A stretch of 64,000 nucleotides of DNA. It comes from Siphonodentalium dalli (Eukaryota > Mollusca > Scaphopoda > Gadilida > Siphonodentaliidae). Position numbers and translations under genes: made by a program. Below, piece after piece: positions 53,473 through 64,000 of the stretch (position 1 is its first letter; each line of letters starts with the position of its first letter). The DNA lies in the NCBI GenBank assembly GCA_032622095.1, contig CP136064.1, positions 115,184,004 through 115,248,003 of the forward strand, read 5' to 3'. The notes under the pieces were generated by a model, which saw nothing but the letters and a program-made list of their open reading frames with translations, did not search any database and was not told where the DNA came from.

Positions 53473-54776
53473 GGTGTACGTAAACAAGAACCTGCTGGTG
53501 TTACAGAACTTTTGCTTCTGTTTACATAACACAGTGCAATTCTATTGGTTGATCACGTATACAAATGATATAAACGCTCTTTATTATTTACATATCAGGA
53601 ATTTGAGGAAAACAGTAACAAATAATGCTCTTTATGTTAACTTTACCATATCCATATCTAAACAAAAGCCAAGTTATGTAAAAGTGTAACGTTTTTTGCT
53701 TAATTTGTTTACATAAGTCATAACAAAGGAAAAACATTTGACAATAAGTTGAACATACTGTTTATGCCATATTTCTGATTGGTATAAGAACAAGGTCTGT
53801 CTATATTTTACTATTCTTTCTGTTTATGGCGGTTTTTGATGGAGCTGAATATTTTAACAACATACCCACCGCCAATGCCACCATGACTTTAAAGTTAAAC
53901 TTGGATTAAGTTGGAACTGATGTCAACCACCATGGGAACCTGAGCACCTCCGATTTTGAGTTTAATCAGAGTCATTTTGAGTTATTGCCATTTATTCGAA
54001 ATAGATTTTAGAGTTATTGACCCTTTTTCAACACATTGAACTTAATTTGACGATGTGCAGTATATTTAGTGAATATGCACTTTGTATTAAATTGATGTAA
54101 TCAATTACTCCTACAGTTTGTAGTATAGACTATAGCCTGTAGGGATCTGAAACTGATAAATCCTTCAAACCTGCTACCTAATTAAGTACCTTCGTCAGGG
54201 GGACATTTTGTCAGCGACCTTTTATTCAATTTGTTGTACTATTAATTAAGTAATAATATGCCACATAATTTAGCAGTATTAATAACTTATATAAGGTGAA
54301 TATAATATTAATAAGAAGAATACCTTCAGTGTTTTATTTGAATACCTGAAATATCTCATTCATTTTGGAAAGAAATATCAAATTCTCACCTGTGGCTTGC
54401 AGCTGCTTGTGAAAATTCAATATTTCTTTCCAGACACTCATGATATTTTGGTATTCAAACAAAAACTGTAGATATTCACTATGTATTAACATCATTGTTC
54501 TGAAAGTTCATTAATCTGAGAAACCGTGTTTGTGTATATATGTATCTTGAAGCACATCTAGCATATCATAATATTCCCCTCAAACATAAGCTCAGTAAGA
54601 TGGCCTAATTTTCAATTTCATGCTATATGCAAGAGTATAAATTTATAAAACAGCCCCGGGATTCAAAGAAAAGAAAACACTTACCAGACAGAACCCCACT
54701 AACGGAGTCAGGGACATATCCAGGCCGTTTTTCATACCGTTTACCGGTTTGGGCGCCCAAACTCCAGGCACCCAAA
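53473..54776. repeat. Segmental duplication, copy 1 (about 1.3 kb)
   Basis: From 'ggtgtacgtaaacaagaacc' to 'gggcgcccaaactccaggca', nearly identical to 55304-57430 apart from small indels and one insertion in copy 2. It contains a diverged 'gcatgggaacctgagcacct' repeat (near 53930) and the 'tatccaggccgtttttcata' repeat at its end. No protein-coding signature; frames such as 53453-53689 and 54627-54809 are unsupported. Confidence 0.9.
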
Positions 54777-55304
54777 AAACAACACATTTTAAATATGAAA
54801 TTGCTATAAGACTAGATAATACATATGTATATCTGATAATCCATCGATATAATATAATCCTACTATTTCTTGAATAAGACGGAACATATAATAACGAACA
54901 AAGCAGATGACATATCCATGCAGGTTCAGGGGCCTCGGTGGCTCAATCGGTTAGGGGTACCACTCCAAGCCGTTTCGCCCTCCAGCGCTGGCGATAAGGG
55001 TTCAAATCCACATGTTTCCATCGTGGACTTTGTAACTCGAAATCGTTATCTGGTGGAGTTGCCAGTTACTCACCGATGGTCGGTGGTTTGCCACACATGG
55101 TTGACGAGTTTATCAGCCATTGAAATCACTGTTAGATTAGTCGCAAGTGTGCGGATTTCCTCCACCACTAAAACTGGCAATGTCGTGATATGGCCTTAGT
55201 GGCTAAAGCGACAATAAACCCCAATCAATCAATCAACCATGCAGGTTCACGTTAATTCGGTCAATGGTGACGTATCCGCCGAATTTGAAATCGACATTCT
55301 TTCG
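54777..55304. repeat. Second copy of the 43156-43361 segment, split by a SINE
   Basis: 54777-54928 and 55250-55304 together reconstitute the segment found intact at 43156-43361. This piece sits exactly between the two copies of the 1.3-kb duplication. Confidence 0.9.
54916..55249 (+). mobile_element. tRNA-derived SINE with 13-bp target duplication
   Basis: The element, 54929-55236, begins GGGGCCTCGGTGGCTCAATC. A box TGGCTCAATCG is at 54939-54949 and B box GGTTCAAATCC at 54999-55009. A body follows with 'tctggtggagttgccagt', 'cggtggtttgcc', 'tttcctccaccactaaaact' and 'aataaacccc', then an (AATC)n tail. The target duplication CCATGCAGGTTCA is perfect at 54916-54928 and 55237-55249; the uninterrupted site is preserved near 43296-43308. 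The central body resembles the conserved domain of widespread mollusc SINEs. The open frame 54870-55199 is not a gene. Confidence 0.93.
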
Positions 55305-56389
55305 GTGTACGTAAACAAGAACCTGCTGGTGTTACAGAAGTTTTGCTTCTGTTTACATAACACAGTGCAATTCTATTGGTGGATCACATACAAATGATAT
55401 AAACGCTCTTTATTATTTACATATCAGGAAAACAGTAACAAATAATGCTATTTATGTTAACTTTACCATATCCATATCTAAACAAAAGCCAAGTTCTGTA
55501 AAAGTGTAACGTTTTTTGCTTAATTTGTTTACATAAGTCATAACAAAGGAAAAACATTTGACAATAAGTTGAACATACTGTTTATGCCATATTTCTGATT
55601 GGTATAAGAACAAAGTCTGTCTATATTTTACTATTCTTTCTGTTTATGGCGGTTTTTGATGGAGCTGAATATTTTAACAACATACCCACCGCCAACGCCA
55701 CCATGACTTTAAAGTTAAACTTGGATTAAGTTGGAACTGATGTCAACCAGCATGGGAACCTGAGCACCTCCGATTTTGAGTTTAATCAGAGTCATTTTGA
55801 GTTATTGCCATTTATTCGAAATAGATTTTAGAGTTATTGACCCTTTTTCAACACATTGAACTTAATTTGAAGATGTGCAGTATATTTAGTGAATATGCAC
55901 TTTGTATTAAATTGATGTAATCAATTACTCCTACAGTTTGTAGTATAGACTATAGCCTGTAGGGATCTGAAACTGATAAATCCTTCAAACCTGCTACCTA
56001 ATTAAGTACCTTCGTCAGGGGGACATTTTGTCAGCGACCTTTTATTCAATTTGTTGTACTATTAATTAAGTAATAATATGCAACATAATTTAGCACTATT
56101 AATAACTTATATAAGGTGAATATAATATTAATAAGAAGAATACCTTCAGTGTTTTATTTGAATACCTGAAATATCTCATTCATTTTGGAAAGAAATATCA
56201 AATTCTCACCTGTGGCTAGTGAAGTTGCAGCTGCTTGTGAAAATTCAATATTTCTTTCCAGACACTCATGATATTTTGGTATTCAAACAAAAACTGTAGA
56301 TATTCACTATGTATTAACATCATTGTTCTGAAAGTTCATTAATCTGAGAAAACCGTGTTTGTGTATATATGTATCTTGAAGCACATCTA

Positions 56390-57200
56390 CTCTTGAGTGC
56401 CTAATAAACATACATGTACGATTATTAAAATCGAGGTAAAATTCCCACCTGTACGATCGTTATTTGGTCCTGTACGTTTATTAAATTAACCAAAAGAAAT
56501 AATTCACCAATCTTAAATTGTGTTATTCATAGATAAATGAACTCTGATTGTTGACAGTGATCAGAACACTGTGGATTCACAGACCTGGCTATCCATCGAA
56601 ACTATTTCTGTCACATGGCATCAGTAAACCAGTCAGATGGTGCATTTTGTTGGGATGTATGGTACTAATATTTCCAGTCTGTATGTTTATTCCGCCCTGT
56701 TCTATTACTCTTGGGCTCCAAATAAACATGCATGCACGTTTATTATTTTCTTGGGAAATTCCCCCCCTACACAGTGCTTATTTGGGTCTGCACGTTTATT
56801 AATTTTGAGGCTATACAAATTAAAATCAGCACAAACTCAAGATTTCTATATGATTCTGATACCAAAATGATGAGCATATATCTTTATGCATGTACATATT
56901 CAAGTATATGGCATACATGTGAACATTTAAAAATTGAATAAAACACCACTTGACACATACTATGTTGATTCTATACTTGGCCTACTATAAAAATAATTTG
57001 TTTAACCACAGTTAAAGTTTTGCTCAGAGTCCCCCCTGCACTATTATTTGGGTCTGCACTTTTATTAACTTTCAATTGAATTCCCCCCTGCACTATTATT
57101 TGGGCCTGCACTTTTATTTGGAGCCCGAGAGTATTCAGTTACGCGACATTTTCCAACCTGTACTATTATCCACCCTGTACTTTTATTAGGCACTCAAGAG
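56390..57200. mobile_element. TA-targeting DNA element with CTCTTGAGTGCC ends
   Basis: Terminal inverted repeats CTCTTGAGTGCCTAATAAA and its complement TTTATTAGGCACTCAAGAG are perfect over 19 bp. TA is duplicated at 56388-56389 and 57201-57202; the empty site reads 'cacatctagcatatc' in copy 1 (about 54550-54565). The 811-bp element is non-autonomous and contains a nested relative. Subterminal 'cctgta(c/cta)ttattan' units ('tttggtcctgtacgttta', 'ctgcacttttattaa') repeat at both ends. TA duplication points to a Tc1/mariner-type or similar transposase. Confidence 0.92.
56708..57131. mobile_element. Nested relative with CTCTTGGGCTCC ends
   Basis: Inside the preceding element, CTCTTGGGCTCCAAATAAA on the left and TTTATTTGGAGCCCGAGAG on the right form inverted repeats, flanked by TA (56706-56707 and 57132-57133). 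The ends share CTCTTG(A/G)G...CC.AATAAA with the host element, so both probably used one transposase. 424 bp, no transposase. Confidence 0.85.
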
Positions 57201-57559
57201 TAGCATATCATAATATTCCCCTCAAACATAAGCTCAGTAAGATGGCCTAATTTTAATTTCATGCTATATGCAAGAGTATAAATTTATAAAACAGCCCCAG
57301 GATTCAAAGAAAAGAAAACACTATATAATACCAGACAGAACCCCACTAACGGAGTCAGGGACATATCAACTATCCAGGCCGTTTTTCATACCGTTTACCG
57401 GTTTGGGCACCCAAACTCCAGACACCCAAACAAAATTGGACAAAAAAAAAGTTTTACTTTTTTTTCAATTTAGGTCCCAATTCATATCATAATAAGATGC
57501 AAAACATTTATATATTTATATATTTTGACATAAGACATTTAAGTTTACAAAAATATTTA

Positions 57560-57680
57560 AGTTTAATCAGGGACATATCCAGGCCGTTTTTCATACAGTT
57601 TACTGGTTTGGGCGCCCAAACTCCAAGAGCCCAAAATTTTTATTTATTTTTTTTAATTCAGGTCCCAATTCATATCATAA
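57560..57680. repeat. Extra copy of the 'ccaggccgtttttcata' repeat
   Basis: 'gggacatatccaggccgttt' + 'ttcata' through 'gggcgcccaaactcc' repeats the ends of the two duplication copies, followed by 'aggtcccaattcatatcata', also present at 57472. Confidence 0.65.
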
Positions 57681-57686
57681 CAAGAT

Positions 57687-59200
57687 ATCTATTATATATT
57701 TTGGAAGATCTGTGTGTGTGTGTGTGTCTGTGTGTGTGTTCGCGATGAACTCGAAAACGGCCGAGCCGATTTCGATGAAACTTGGTATGTGGGGGTATTT
57801 ACGCCCGGGGGGTGGCATGGGCCTATTAATTTTCAGATCCGAGGTCAACTTTTCACGTGCCGAGGTCAAATCTGTTTTTACGCTGTGTTACGGGACTTTC
57901 ATTTGAGTTCGGTGCTTACAAATCGATTCGAAACAGCGCGAATAATAAAATGCCAGTCATAATAATGACACTGTGAGAATCTTTCGTGTTTCCTCTTTCC
58001 AACGATATATAATGCGTATGTATCCGTTTTAGTTATCTGCCTCAATTATCAAGAAGAAGTGGTACTATCTTCCATCAGGATAAAAACAATGCGTAACTTC
58101 TATGACGTCGTTAGAGGTCATAACGTTAGATCACGTTAACGCTTAACCGGCCGATGCATTTGACTGTTTCAGACGTCTTGGCGATATCTCGGGCACCGAT
58201 GGTAATTTATCTTTATGTTGAAACTTGATAATTAATGAGCGTGTGTATATGAGGCGCGTTTATATACTTGAGTGGAAATCAAATCGGGTTAAACTGGCGG
58301 ATTTTTATGGACGAAATTTGATGCATAGGGTATCTCGGTATCCGCTGGGCCGATTTCCACCATTTTTGGGGTGTTGGTGTTTGACCCCACCTGACCTTGA
58401 CCTTCAAAATGGTCAATTCAAGGTCAAATCGGGTAAAACCGGATGGATTTCGACAGGTACTTTTGTCGGGTACTTTTGTTCGGGCACTGTGTTTTGGACG
58501 GGTCAAATCGTGACCCCACTTGACCTTGGCCTTCAAAATAGACAATTCAAGGTCAAAGCCCGGACGAAGTCGGGTCACCTTCTAGTCTATTATATATTTT
58601 GGAAGATCTGTGTGTGTGTCTGTCTGTCTGTCTGTGTGTGTGTTCGCGATGGACTCGAAAACGGCCGATTTCGATGAAACTTGGTATGTGGGGGTATTTT
58701 CTGTCGGGAAGTGGCATGGGCCTATTAATTTGTCCGTGCGACATGACCTTGACCGTGAAATTGGGTCATTTCAAGGTCAAACGCCCGAATATCACGGGAT
58801 TTCGATGAAACTTGGTATGTGGGGGTACTTTCTTATGGCGAGTCTCTTAAGCATATTCATTTGCCTGTGCGACGTGACCTTGACCTTGAAATCGGGTAAC
58901 TTCAAGGTCAAATCGTCAATTTTTATGGGATTTCGACGAAATTTGATACGTGGGGTTACTTTTGTCCACTGATTGTTTTGGACGGGTCCAATCGTGACCC
59001 CGACCAGACCTTGACCTTCAAAATGATCAATTCAAGGTCAAATCTGGTAAAACCGGATGGATTTCGACGGGCACGTTTGTCGGGTACTTTTGTCCGGGCA
59101 GTGTTTTTGGACTGGTCAAATCGTGACCCCACTTGACCTTGACCTTCAAAATGGACAATTCAAGGTCAAAGCCCGGACGAAGTCGGGTCACCTTCTAGTA
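57687..59200. repeat. Tandem modules rich in 'aaggtcaa' and (TG)n
   Basis: A module beginning 'tattatatattttggaagat' + 'ctgtgtgtgtg' and 'tcgaaaacggccga' / 'tgaaacttggtatgtggggg' occurs at about 57687 and 58588. Submodules with 'ttcaaaatggtcaattcaag' + 'gtcaaa', 'aaaccggatggatttcga' and 'gcccggacgaagtcgggtca' + 'ccttctagt' recur near 58395-58585 and 59005-59200. All open frames here are by-products. The module is a common dispersed bivalve-type repeat in my experience. Confidence 0.75.
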
Positions 59201-60589
59201 TATATATATATATTGATATAAGACATGTAAGTTTACAAAAAGATTTAACTTAAGTTTAACAGTTGGAATAATACTGTAAAGTGTGTTTGGCTTTATCTAG
59301 CTTTCATCTGTGAAAACTTCAAATATTTGAGTTAACCCTTCAGACTTCAGTATTTCAATCAAATTCAAGTGAAATTACACAATACAGTACATGAACAGTG
59401 ACAATTTGATCAAGTAAACCTGGTTATCATGTGAGATCTCATAATACCAAATGAATAATTAACATAGAGATTAGTGCTACTAGTAATTACTACATGTAAC
59501 TTAATAGACATATTATTTCTGTACTACTATACTAGTATATTATGAATGTGTCTCTCACTTGAATTTTAGAAAATAGCCTATGCTGCATATCATATGAATT
59601 ACAGTGATAATGGTCTCATTTCAAGCAGGATAAGCATAATCCATTGAACAAAAAGATATCTGACAATAACTTATAAGCATTTCCAATCCATACTTATATA
59701 AAAAAAATTCCAAAGTTATGCTTCAAAAACTTGATCAAAGTGAACTCTCAGTAAAATTCAAAATACTGACTCCAAGAGCTCTAGATTAGCTCTCAATTCA
59801 TTGGATTTTAAAAAAAATCCAGGGGGAGACCCCCCTCCTTCGCCCTTCGGCATATCATTGCCCAAAAACAGGTGTCCCCAAAAAATCCCTGGATACTTCA
59901 CTGGTTTAATAGTTGGAATCATAGTTTCATACTGTAAAAGTATGTTTGGCTTTATCTAGCTTTCATCTGTGAAAACTTCAAATAGTTTGAGTTCAGGTTT
60001 GTTATCATTCAGCCTTCAGATTTCAGTATTTCAATCAAATACAGTACAGGAACAGTGACAATTTGATCAAATTAACCTGGTTATCAGGTGGGATCTCATA
60101 ACACCAAATGAAAAATTAACATGGAGTGATAGAGATTAGTACTAATAGTAATTACTAACTTAATAGACATTTTTTTCTGTACTGTGTCTCTCACTTGAAT
60201 TTTAGAAAATAGCCTATTATATAAATTAGAGTGATAATGGTAAGTCTCATTTCAAGCAGGATAAGCATAATCCATTGAACCAAATGATATCTGACAATAA
60301 CTTATAAGCATTTCCAATCCATACATATATAAACATTTCCAAAGTTATGCTTGAGAAACTTGATCAAATTGACCTCTCGGTAAAATTCAAAATACTGACT
60401 CAAAGAACCCTAGATTAGCTCTCAATGCAATGGATTTTCAAAAAATTTCCAGGAGGAGAACGTACCCCCACCATTAGCAGGGGTCATCCCCTCCCAAACC
60501 TTCCTCCACTCAGGCCTTCAGGATATGCCTTCGGAATATCATTGCCCAAAAACAGGTGTCCCCAAAAAATCCCTGGATCTTTCACTGTG

Positions 60590-61354
60590 GACTCTTCTAA
60601 AGGAATACCTCCAATATCAGTCATCATCCACATGTACATATTCAGCCTCTTCGTCAGGATAGCAAGATCTCCCAGCTCAACAGAAAACCACATTGCATTT
60701 CGCCAACTAGCCACTAAGGACATAAATGACACAAGTTGGTTCTCCAGAGTCCATATATTACTTGCTGATTATGGCCTTCCTTCTGCATTTGATATTCTGA
60801 CAAATCCCCCAGCAAAGAATGAGTGGCGAGTTGCCCTGCAGAAAGCTGTTGCAACTAAATTAGAGTCAACATGGGCAGAAGACATCCTCATCAAATCCTC
60901 TCTCAAATATCTCAACCCAACATCTGTGAAACTCAATAAAACACATCAGATCTACCGCACAAACAGACCCAGCATATACGACGTCAGGCGTTCAGAAATC
61001 AAGGCAAAGCTACTCAGTGATACATACATCCTGCAAACAAACAAGGCTCTGTTCAACCAATATGCTGTCGACCCTACCTGTCCTACATGTCATCATGGAC
61101 TGGAAGACAGAGATCACCTTATTGCCGCATGCCCAACTTACAATAAGGAAAGAAATTGATTAAAGACAAAAATCTCCAACCTCATGTCAGATGACAAACA
61201 TGATACAACTCTCCTAGAAAATTCACACCAATTCACTCAACTGATGCTAGACTCAAGTCATACTTGCATAGCCGATGCAGACCACCCATTTGATAATCAT
61301 CTTACTGCTCAGCTAGAACTCTCCTCCAGGGAATACTGTACCAGATACACATAA
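60590..61354 (+). pseudogene. C-terminal fragment of a non-LTR retrotransposon ORF2
   Basis: A plus-strand frame gives 'IARSPSSTENHIAFRQLATK' and 'DTSWFSRVHILLADYGLPSA'. A basic region follows with 'SSLKYLNPTSVKL', 'KAKLLSDTYILQTNKALFNQ' and a CCHC-type knuckle 'CPTCHHGLEDRDHLIAACP' (C-x2-C-x8-H-x4-C, about 61079-61135). This order is the region downstream of the reverse transcriptase in a group of invertebrate LINEs. A TGA at 61157-61159 breaks the frame, which then continues unchanged to TAA at 61352-61354. The reverse transcriptase is missing, and the 5' side is the 'ggtgtccccaaaaaatccct' repeat, so the open frame from 60425 is a chance fusion. Confidence 0.85.
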
Positions 61355-61899
61355 GAAGATCAGCTGTCTTGCAACTGAGGTCAGGAAAATGACACACATT
61401 TTCGAGAAGGCTGGTCTGAGCTCAAAGTTATCAGAATTCTCTAGTCTTTTCCAGTACAAACCCTTTGATGGTGCCATAATATACTGTAAATATACCAATG
61501 ATGAAATTCACATGTGAGGACAGATTCTGAGGATTCATCGGATCAACTTGTATATATTCTAAGGATCATATTCATCCATTTATACTGGAGTGCAGTCCTT
61601 CCCATGAGGAAACACAGCGAGAGCATTTATTTGCTCCCGTAATGTAGAAGACGGGTGTAATATATGGCACCCATACTATAATTGTAAATTGGGTTTGTTG
61701 CTCAACCAAAAAGTCATTGTGAAATAGACCTATGTCTAGTTACACTTTAATATGCCATAGTTGAACTGAGATGGTATACAAAGACCACCCATTTGATCGA
61801 CATAAACCTTAAAATAGTTCAATATTGAACCAACAATTACAGTCTCCATTAGTATTTTGCGAAGTGGGACGGGTGCGAATTTCAGCACCCATGAATTGA

Positions 61900-62050
61900 A
61901 AATTACGACTGTGTACGGGTGCGAGAGCAATCACTCCCATCTCCTGGAAGGACTGGGAGTGCCTCGTCAAATCATCGGGGGAACTTCCTGTCAAAGAAGA
62001 AGAAGAATTAGACGGCAATATTTTTCCCCAGGTGGAAGAAATCGGACTAG
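61900..62050 (+). CDS. Possible coding exon, unidentified
   Basis: A frame open from 61900 reads 'ARAITPISWKDWECLVKSS', then 'GELPVKEEEELDGNIFPQVE' and 'EIGLG', with a possible donor G|GTAAAA at 62051. Without splicing it stops at 62059-62061. The amino-acid make-up is strongly protein-like, whereas the two ATG-initiated frames overlapping it on either strand are not. No acceptor is evident after the in-frame TGA at 61897-61899, so it may be a mobile-element remnant. Confidence 0.3.
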
Positions 62051-62061
62051 GTAAAAACTGA

Positions 62062-62679
62062 TTTTACCTTTCTAGGCAATTTTGCAACAATAGTGCAACA
62101 ATATTTCCATTTCAAATCAATATATAAACTTAGAACTCAAATGCTATTTCATTATGATTTAGTTGGGGGAAAAAGTATAGACAATACTGTAAGCTTAAAT
62201 CTGATTCACTTAAATTACTGTCATCTAATTTCTTAGTAATTTTGGGGAATATTTTTTCCAGGTCACTACTCAGCATATACCTGTATGTGCAATTCCCCAA
62301 CCATCTCCCAAAAAGTGTCCTTCTATTTACTAGAGACCTTTACTTTTGCAAAATCACTATTTTGATTACGGATAGGATATATATTAACCAAGTAAGGTGG
62401 ACACCATCACAATTTACCTACGATGGTTAATTGGCGAGACGGCATATTCCCAACTATATTCAGTAACACATATATTTCATGGACAAAGTAATGTGTGTCT
62501 CTTTCAGATCCCATGTTCTTATCTGTGTGTTATATACCACAAGGATAATGCTAAAGCATCCTCAAGCAGGACTGGTGGCACATCATTGACTCATCTGCTC
62601 ATTACGCCACATGTGGTGTATCTAGTTTCTGTGATTTTGATATTGTGTGATGGACAGGGCGAATGTATTCTTGGAGATT
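62062..62679. other. No gene seen
   Basis: AT-rich DNA inside the inverted-repeat structure. Frames at 62242-62430 and 62397-62708 lack family features. Confidence 0.45.
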
Positions 62680-63115
62680 TTTTGTACCTTACTCAATCGT
62701 ACCAATAGAATCACGTATATGCTGAAATTGTAAAGTTAACGGCACCGGTGTATAATACGTTTTTGAAAATATGATAAATCGTATCCATAGGGTAGGACAG
62801 GCTGAAATTGTAAACTTAAAGTCACCGGTGTAATAATATGTTGTTGAAAATATAAATACTCTGATAGCCTGAAAATAATATATCACCTATTGGGAGCCCC
62901 CTGGTGTATTTTTTTATATTTATATTTGTACCTTACTCAATCGTACCGATATAATCACATAGATGCTTAAATTGTAAAGTTAACGCCACCGGTGTACAAT
63001 ATGTTTTTGAAAATGTGATAAATCGTATCGATAGAGTCAGGACAGGCTGAAATTGTAAACTTAAAGTCACTTGTTGTTGAAAATATAAATAATCTGATAG
63101 ACTGAAAATAATGTG
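62680..63115. repeat. Two-unit tandem repeat, inverse copy of 50060-50520
   Basis: 'gtaccttactcaatcgtacc', 'aaattgtaaagttaacg', 'caccggtgta', 'gtcaggacaggctgaaattg' and 'ttgttgaaaatataaat' occur twice, in the complement order of the 50-kb copy. Confidence 0.8.
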
Positions 63116-63804
63116 TATCCCCCTGCTGATGGAGGAGGGGGGTCTCCCCCTGGATTTTTTTTTAAATCCAATGTATTGAGAGCTAATCTAGAGCTCTTGG
63201 AGTCAGTATTTTGAATTTTACTGAGAGTTCACTTTTATCAAGTTTTTGAAGCATAACTTTGGAATTTTTTTATATATGTATGGATTGGAAATGCTTATAA
63301 GTTATTGTCAGATATCTTTTTGTTCAATGGATTATGCTTATCCTGCTTGAAATGAGACCATTATCACTGTAATTCATATGATATGCAGCATAGGCTATTT
63401 TCTAAAATTCAAGTGAGAGACACATTCATAATATACTAGTATAGTAGTACAGAAATAATATGTCTATTAAGTTACATGTAGTAATTACTAGTAGCACTAA
63501 TCTCTATGTTAATTATTCATTTGGTATTATGAGATCTCACATGATAACCAGGTTTACTTGATCAAATTGTCACTGTTCATGTACTGTATTGTGTAATTTC
63601 ACTTGAATTTGATTGAAATACTGAAGTCTGAAGGGTTAACTCAAATATTTGAAGTTTTCACAGATGAAAGCTAGATAAAGCCAAACACACTTTACAGTAT
63701 TATTCCAACTGTTAAACTTAAGTTAAATCTTTTTGTAAACTTACATGTCTTATATCAATATATATATATATTTATTATATACTTGCCCATGAATTATAAG
63801 GTTT

Positions 63805-63862
63805 TAGCAGTGAGATATAAGTGATATCCCACTAGTGAGATATAAGTGATATCCCACTGGTG
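63805..63862. repeat. Two 25-bp tandem units
   Basis: 'agtgagatataagtgatatc' + 'ccact' is repeated immediately, with a partial third ('ggtgaaattt'). Confidence 0.75.
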
Positions 63863-64000
63863 AAATTTCTGATGCATTGACATTCATTGGAGGCCATAGG
63901 CAAGTAACTAAAGTATATAATAAACAGAATATCCACACTTTTTCAGTGGATATGGGTTAAATCTCATTCGTGATGAAAAAACATTTGAATTTCCACTCGT

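Larger units (their letters stand above)
55304..57430. repeat. Segmental duplication, copy 2, interrupted by a DNA element
   Basis: 55304-56389 and 57201-57430 match 53473-54776. The interruption, 56390-57200, is flanked by TA. Small differences ('agtgaagttgcagctgct' extra bases near 56218, an extra 'atataatacc' near 57322) show slight divergence after the duplication. Confidence 0.9.
59202..63771. repeat. 4.6-kb inverted-repeat structure with arms of about 640 bp
   Basis: The left arm 59202-59840 and right arm 63130-63771 are inverted and almost identical over long stretches, e.g. around 'tagcctatgctgcatatcat'. They start at 'tatatatatattgatataag' and end at 'atccagggggagac'. A third, more diverged direct copy of the left arm lies at about 59905-60480. 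Between the arms sit a LINE fragment, a possible exon and the inverted tandem repeat at 62680-63115. No target duplication is clear, so a single large element or an inverted duplication are both possible. Confidence 0.8.

Noticed and set aside
60425-60590. N-terminal part of the 244-codon frame as part of the LINE protein
   Set aside because: It is the 'ggtgtccccaaaaaatccct' repeat also present near 59860; homology to LINE protein begins only after about 60590.

Overview
The window is nuclear DNA of an animal, most likely a bivalve mollusc. It is AT-rich and gene-poor. It holds a spliced selenoprotein H gene and a single-exon Cys-loop receptor gene. The rest is dense mobile and tandem repeats: fold-back elements, TA- and TTAA-flanked MITEs, tRNA-derived SINEs and broken non-LTR retrotransposons. 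Several repeat types (long alternating 'gctacaggtcgtac' arrays, 'aaggtcaa' modules, divergent single-exon nicotinic-type receptors) are what I associate with bivalve genomes. The species cannot be named from sequence alone. There are no operons, bacterial genes, CRISPR arrays or viral genes.

Two cellular genes stand out. At 9725-12202 (+) are the last two coding exons of a selenoprotein H homologue. The first begins a few bases before an in-frame UGA (9732-9734), exactly where the family carries selenocysteine, so ordinary gene prediction would truncate or miss it. At 37406-38680 (+) is a complete 424-residue Cys-loop receptor subunit of nicotinic type, without introns in its coding part and with a strongly altered ligand site and pore. 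Three further short stretches look exon-like but are unidentified (1147-1234, 2453-2543, 61900-62050).

Layout: 1-9.7 kb, dispersed repeats, a TTAA MITE, a 1.84-kb fold-back element (4776-6617), a second TTAA element and a pogo-like element. 9.7-12.6 kb, SELENOH with a repeat-filled intron. 12.6-21.4 kb, a MITE, a fold-back, a palindromic MITE, a higher-order tandem array, an array of 36-bp palindromes, and a TIR-bounded element filled with a palindromic minisatellite. 22.3-24.8 kb, a 42-bp minisatellite split by a CR1-like LINE. 24.8-35.4 kb, tandem repeats, hairpin elements and large inverted repeats. 37-38.7 kb, the receptor gene. 39-50.5 kb, MITEs, tandem repeats, a SINE and a tandem trio of hairpins. 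50.9-53.1 kb, a TIR-bounded element with a PHD finger and a lysine/arginine-rich pseudogene. 53.5-57.4 kb, a duplicated segment whose two copies act as empty and filled sites for a TA-targeting element. 57.7-64 kb, tandem modules and a 4.6-kb inverted-repeat structure around a LINE fragment.

The most informative aspect is insertion history. Paired empty and filled sites inside the window define exact ends for a SINE (13-bp target duplication) and for a TA-targeting element carrying a nested relative. Three elements share TTAA targets and CCCTT ends. Five palindromic MITEs share CAGTAAT ends, and three of these now sit inside a tandem array.
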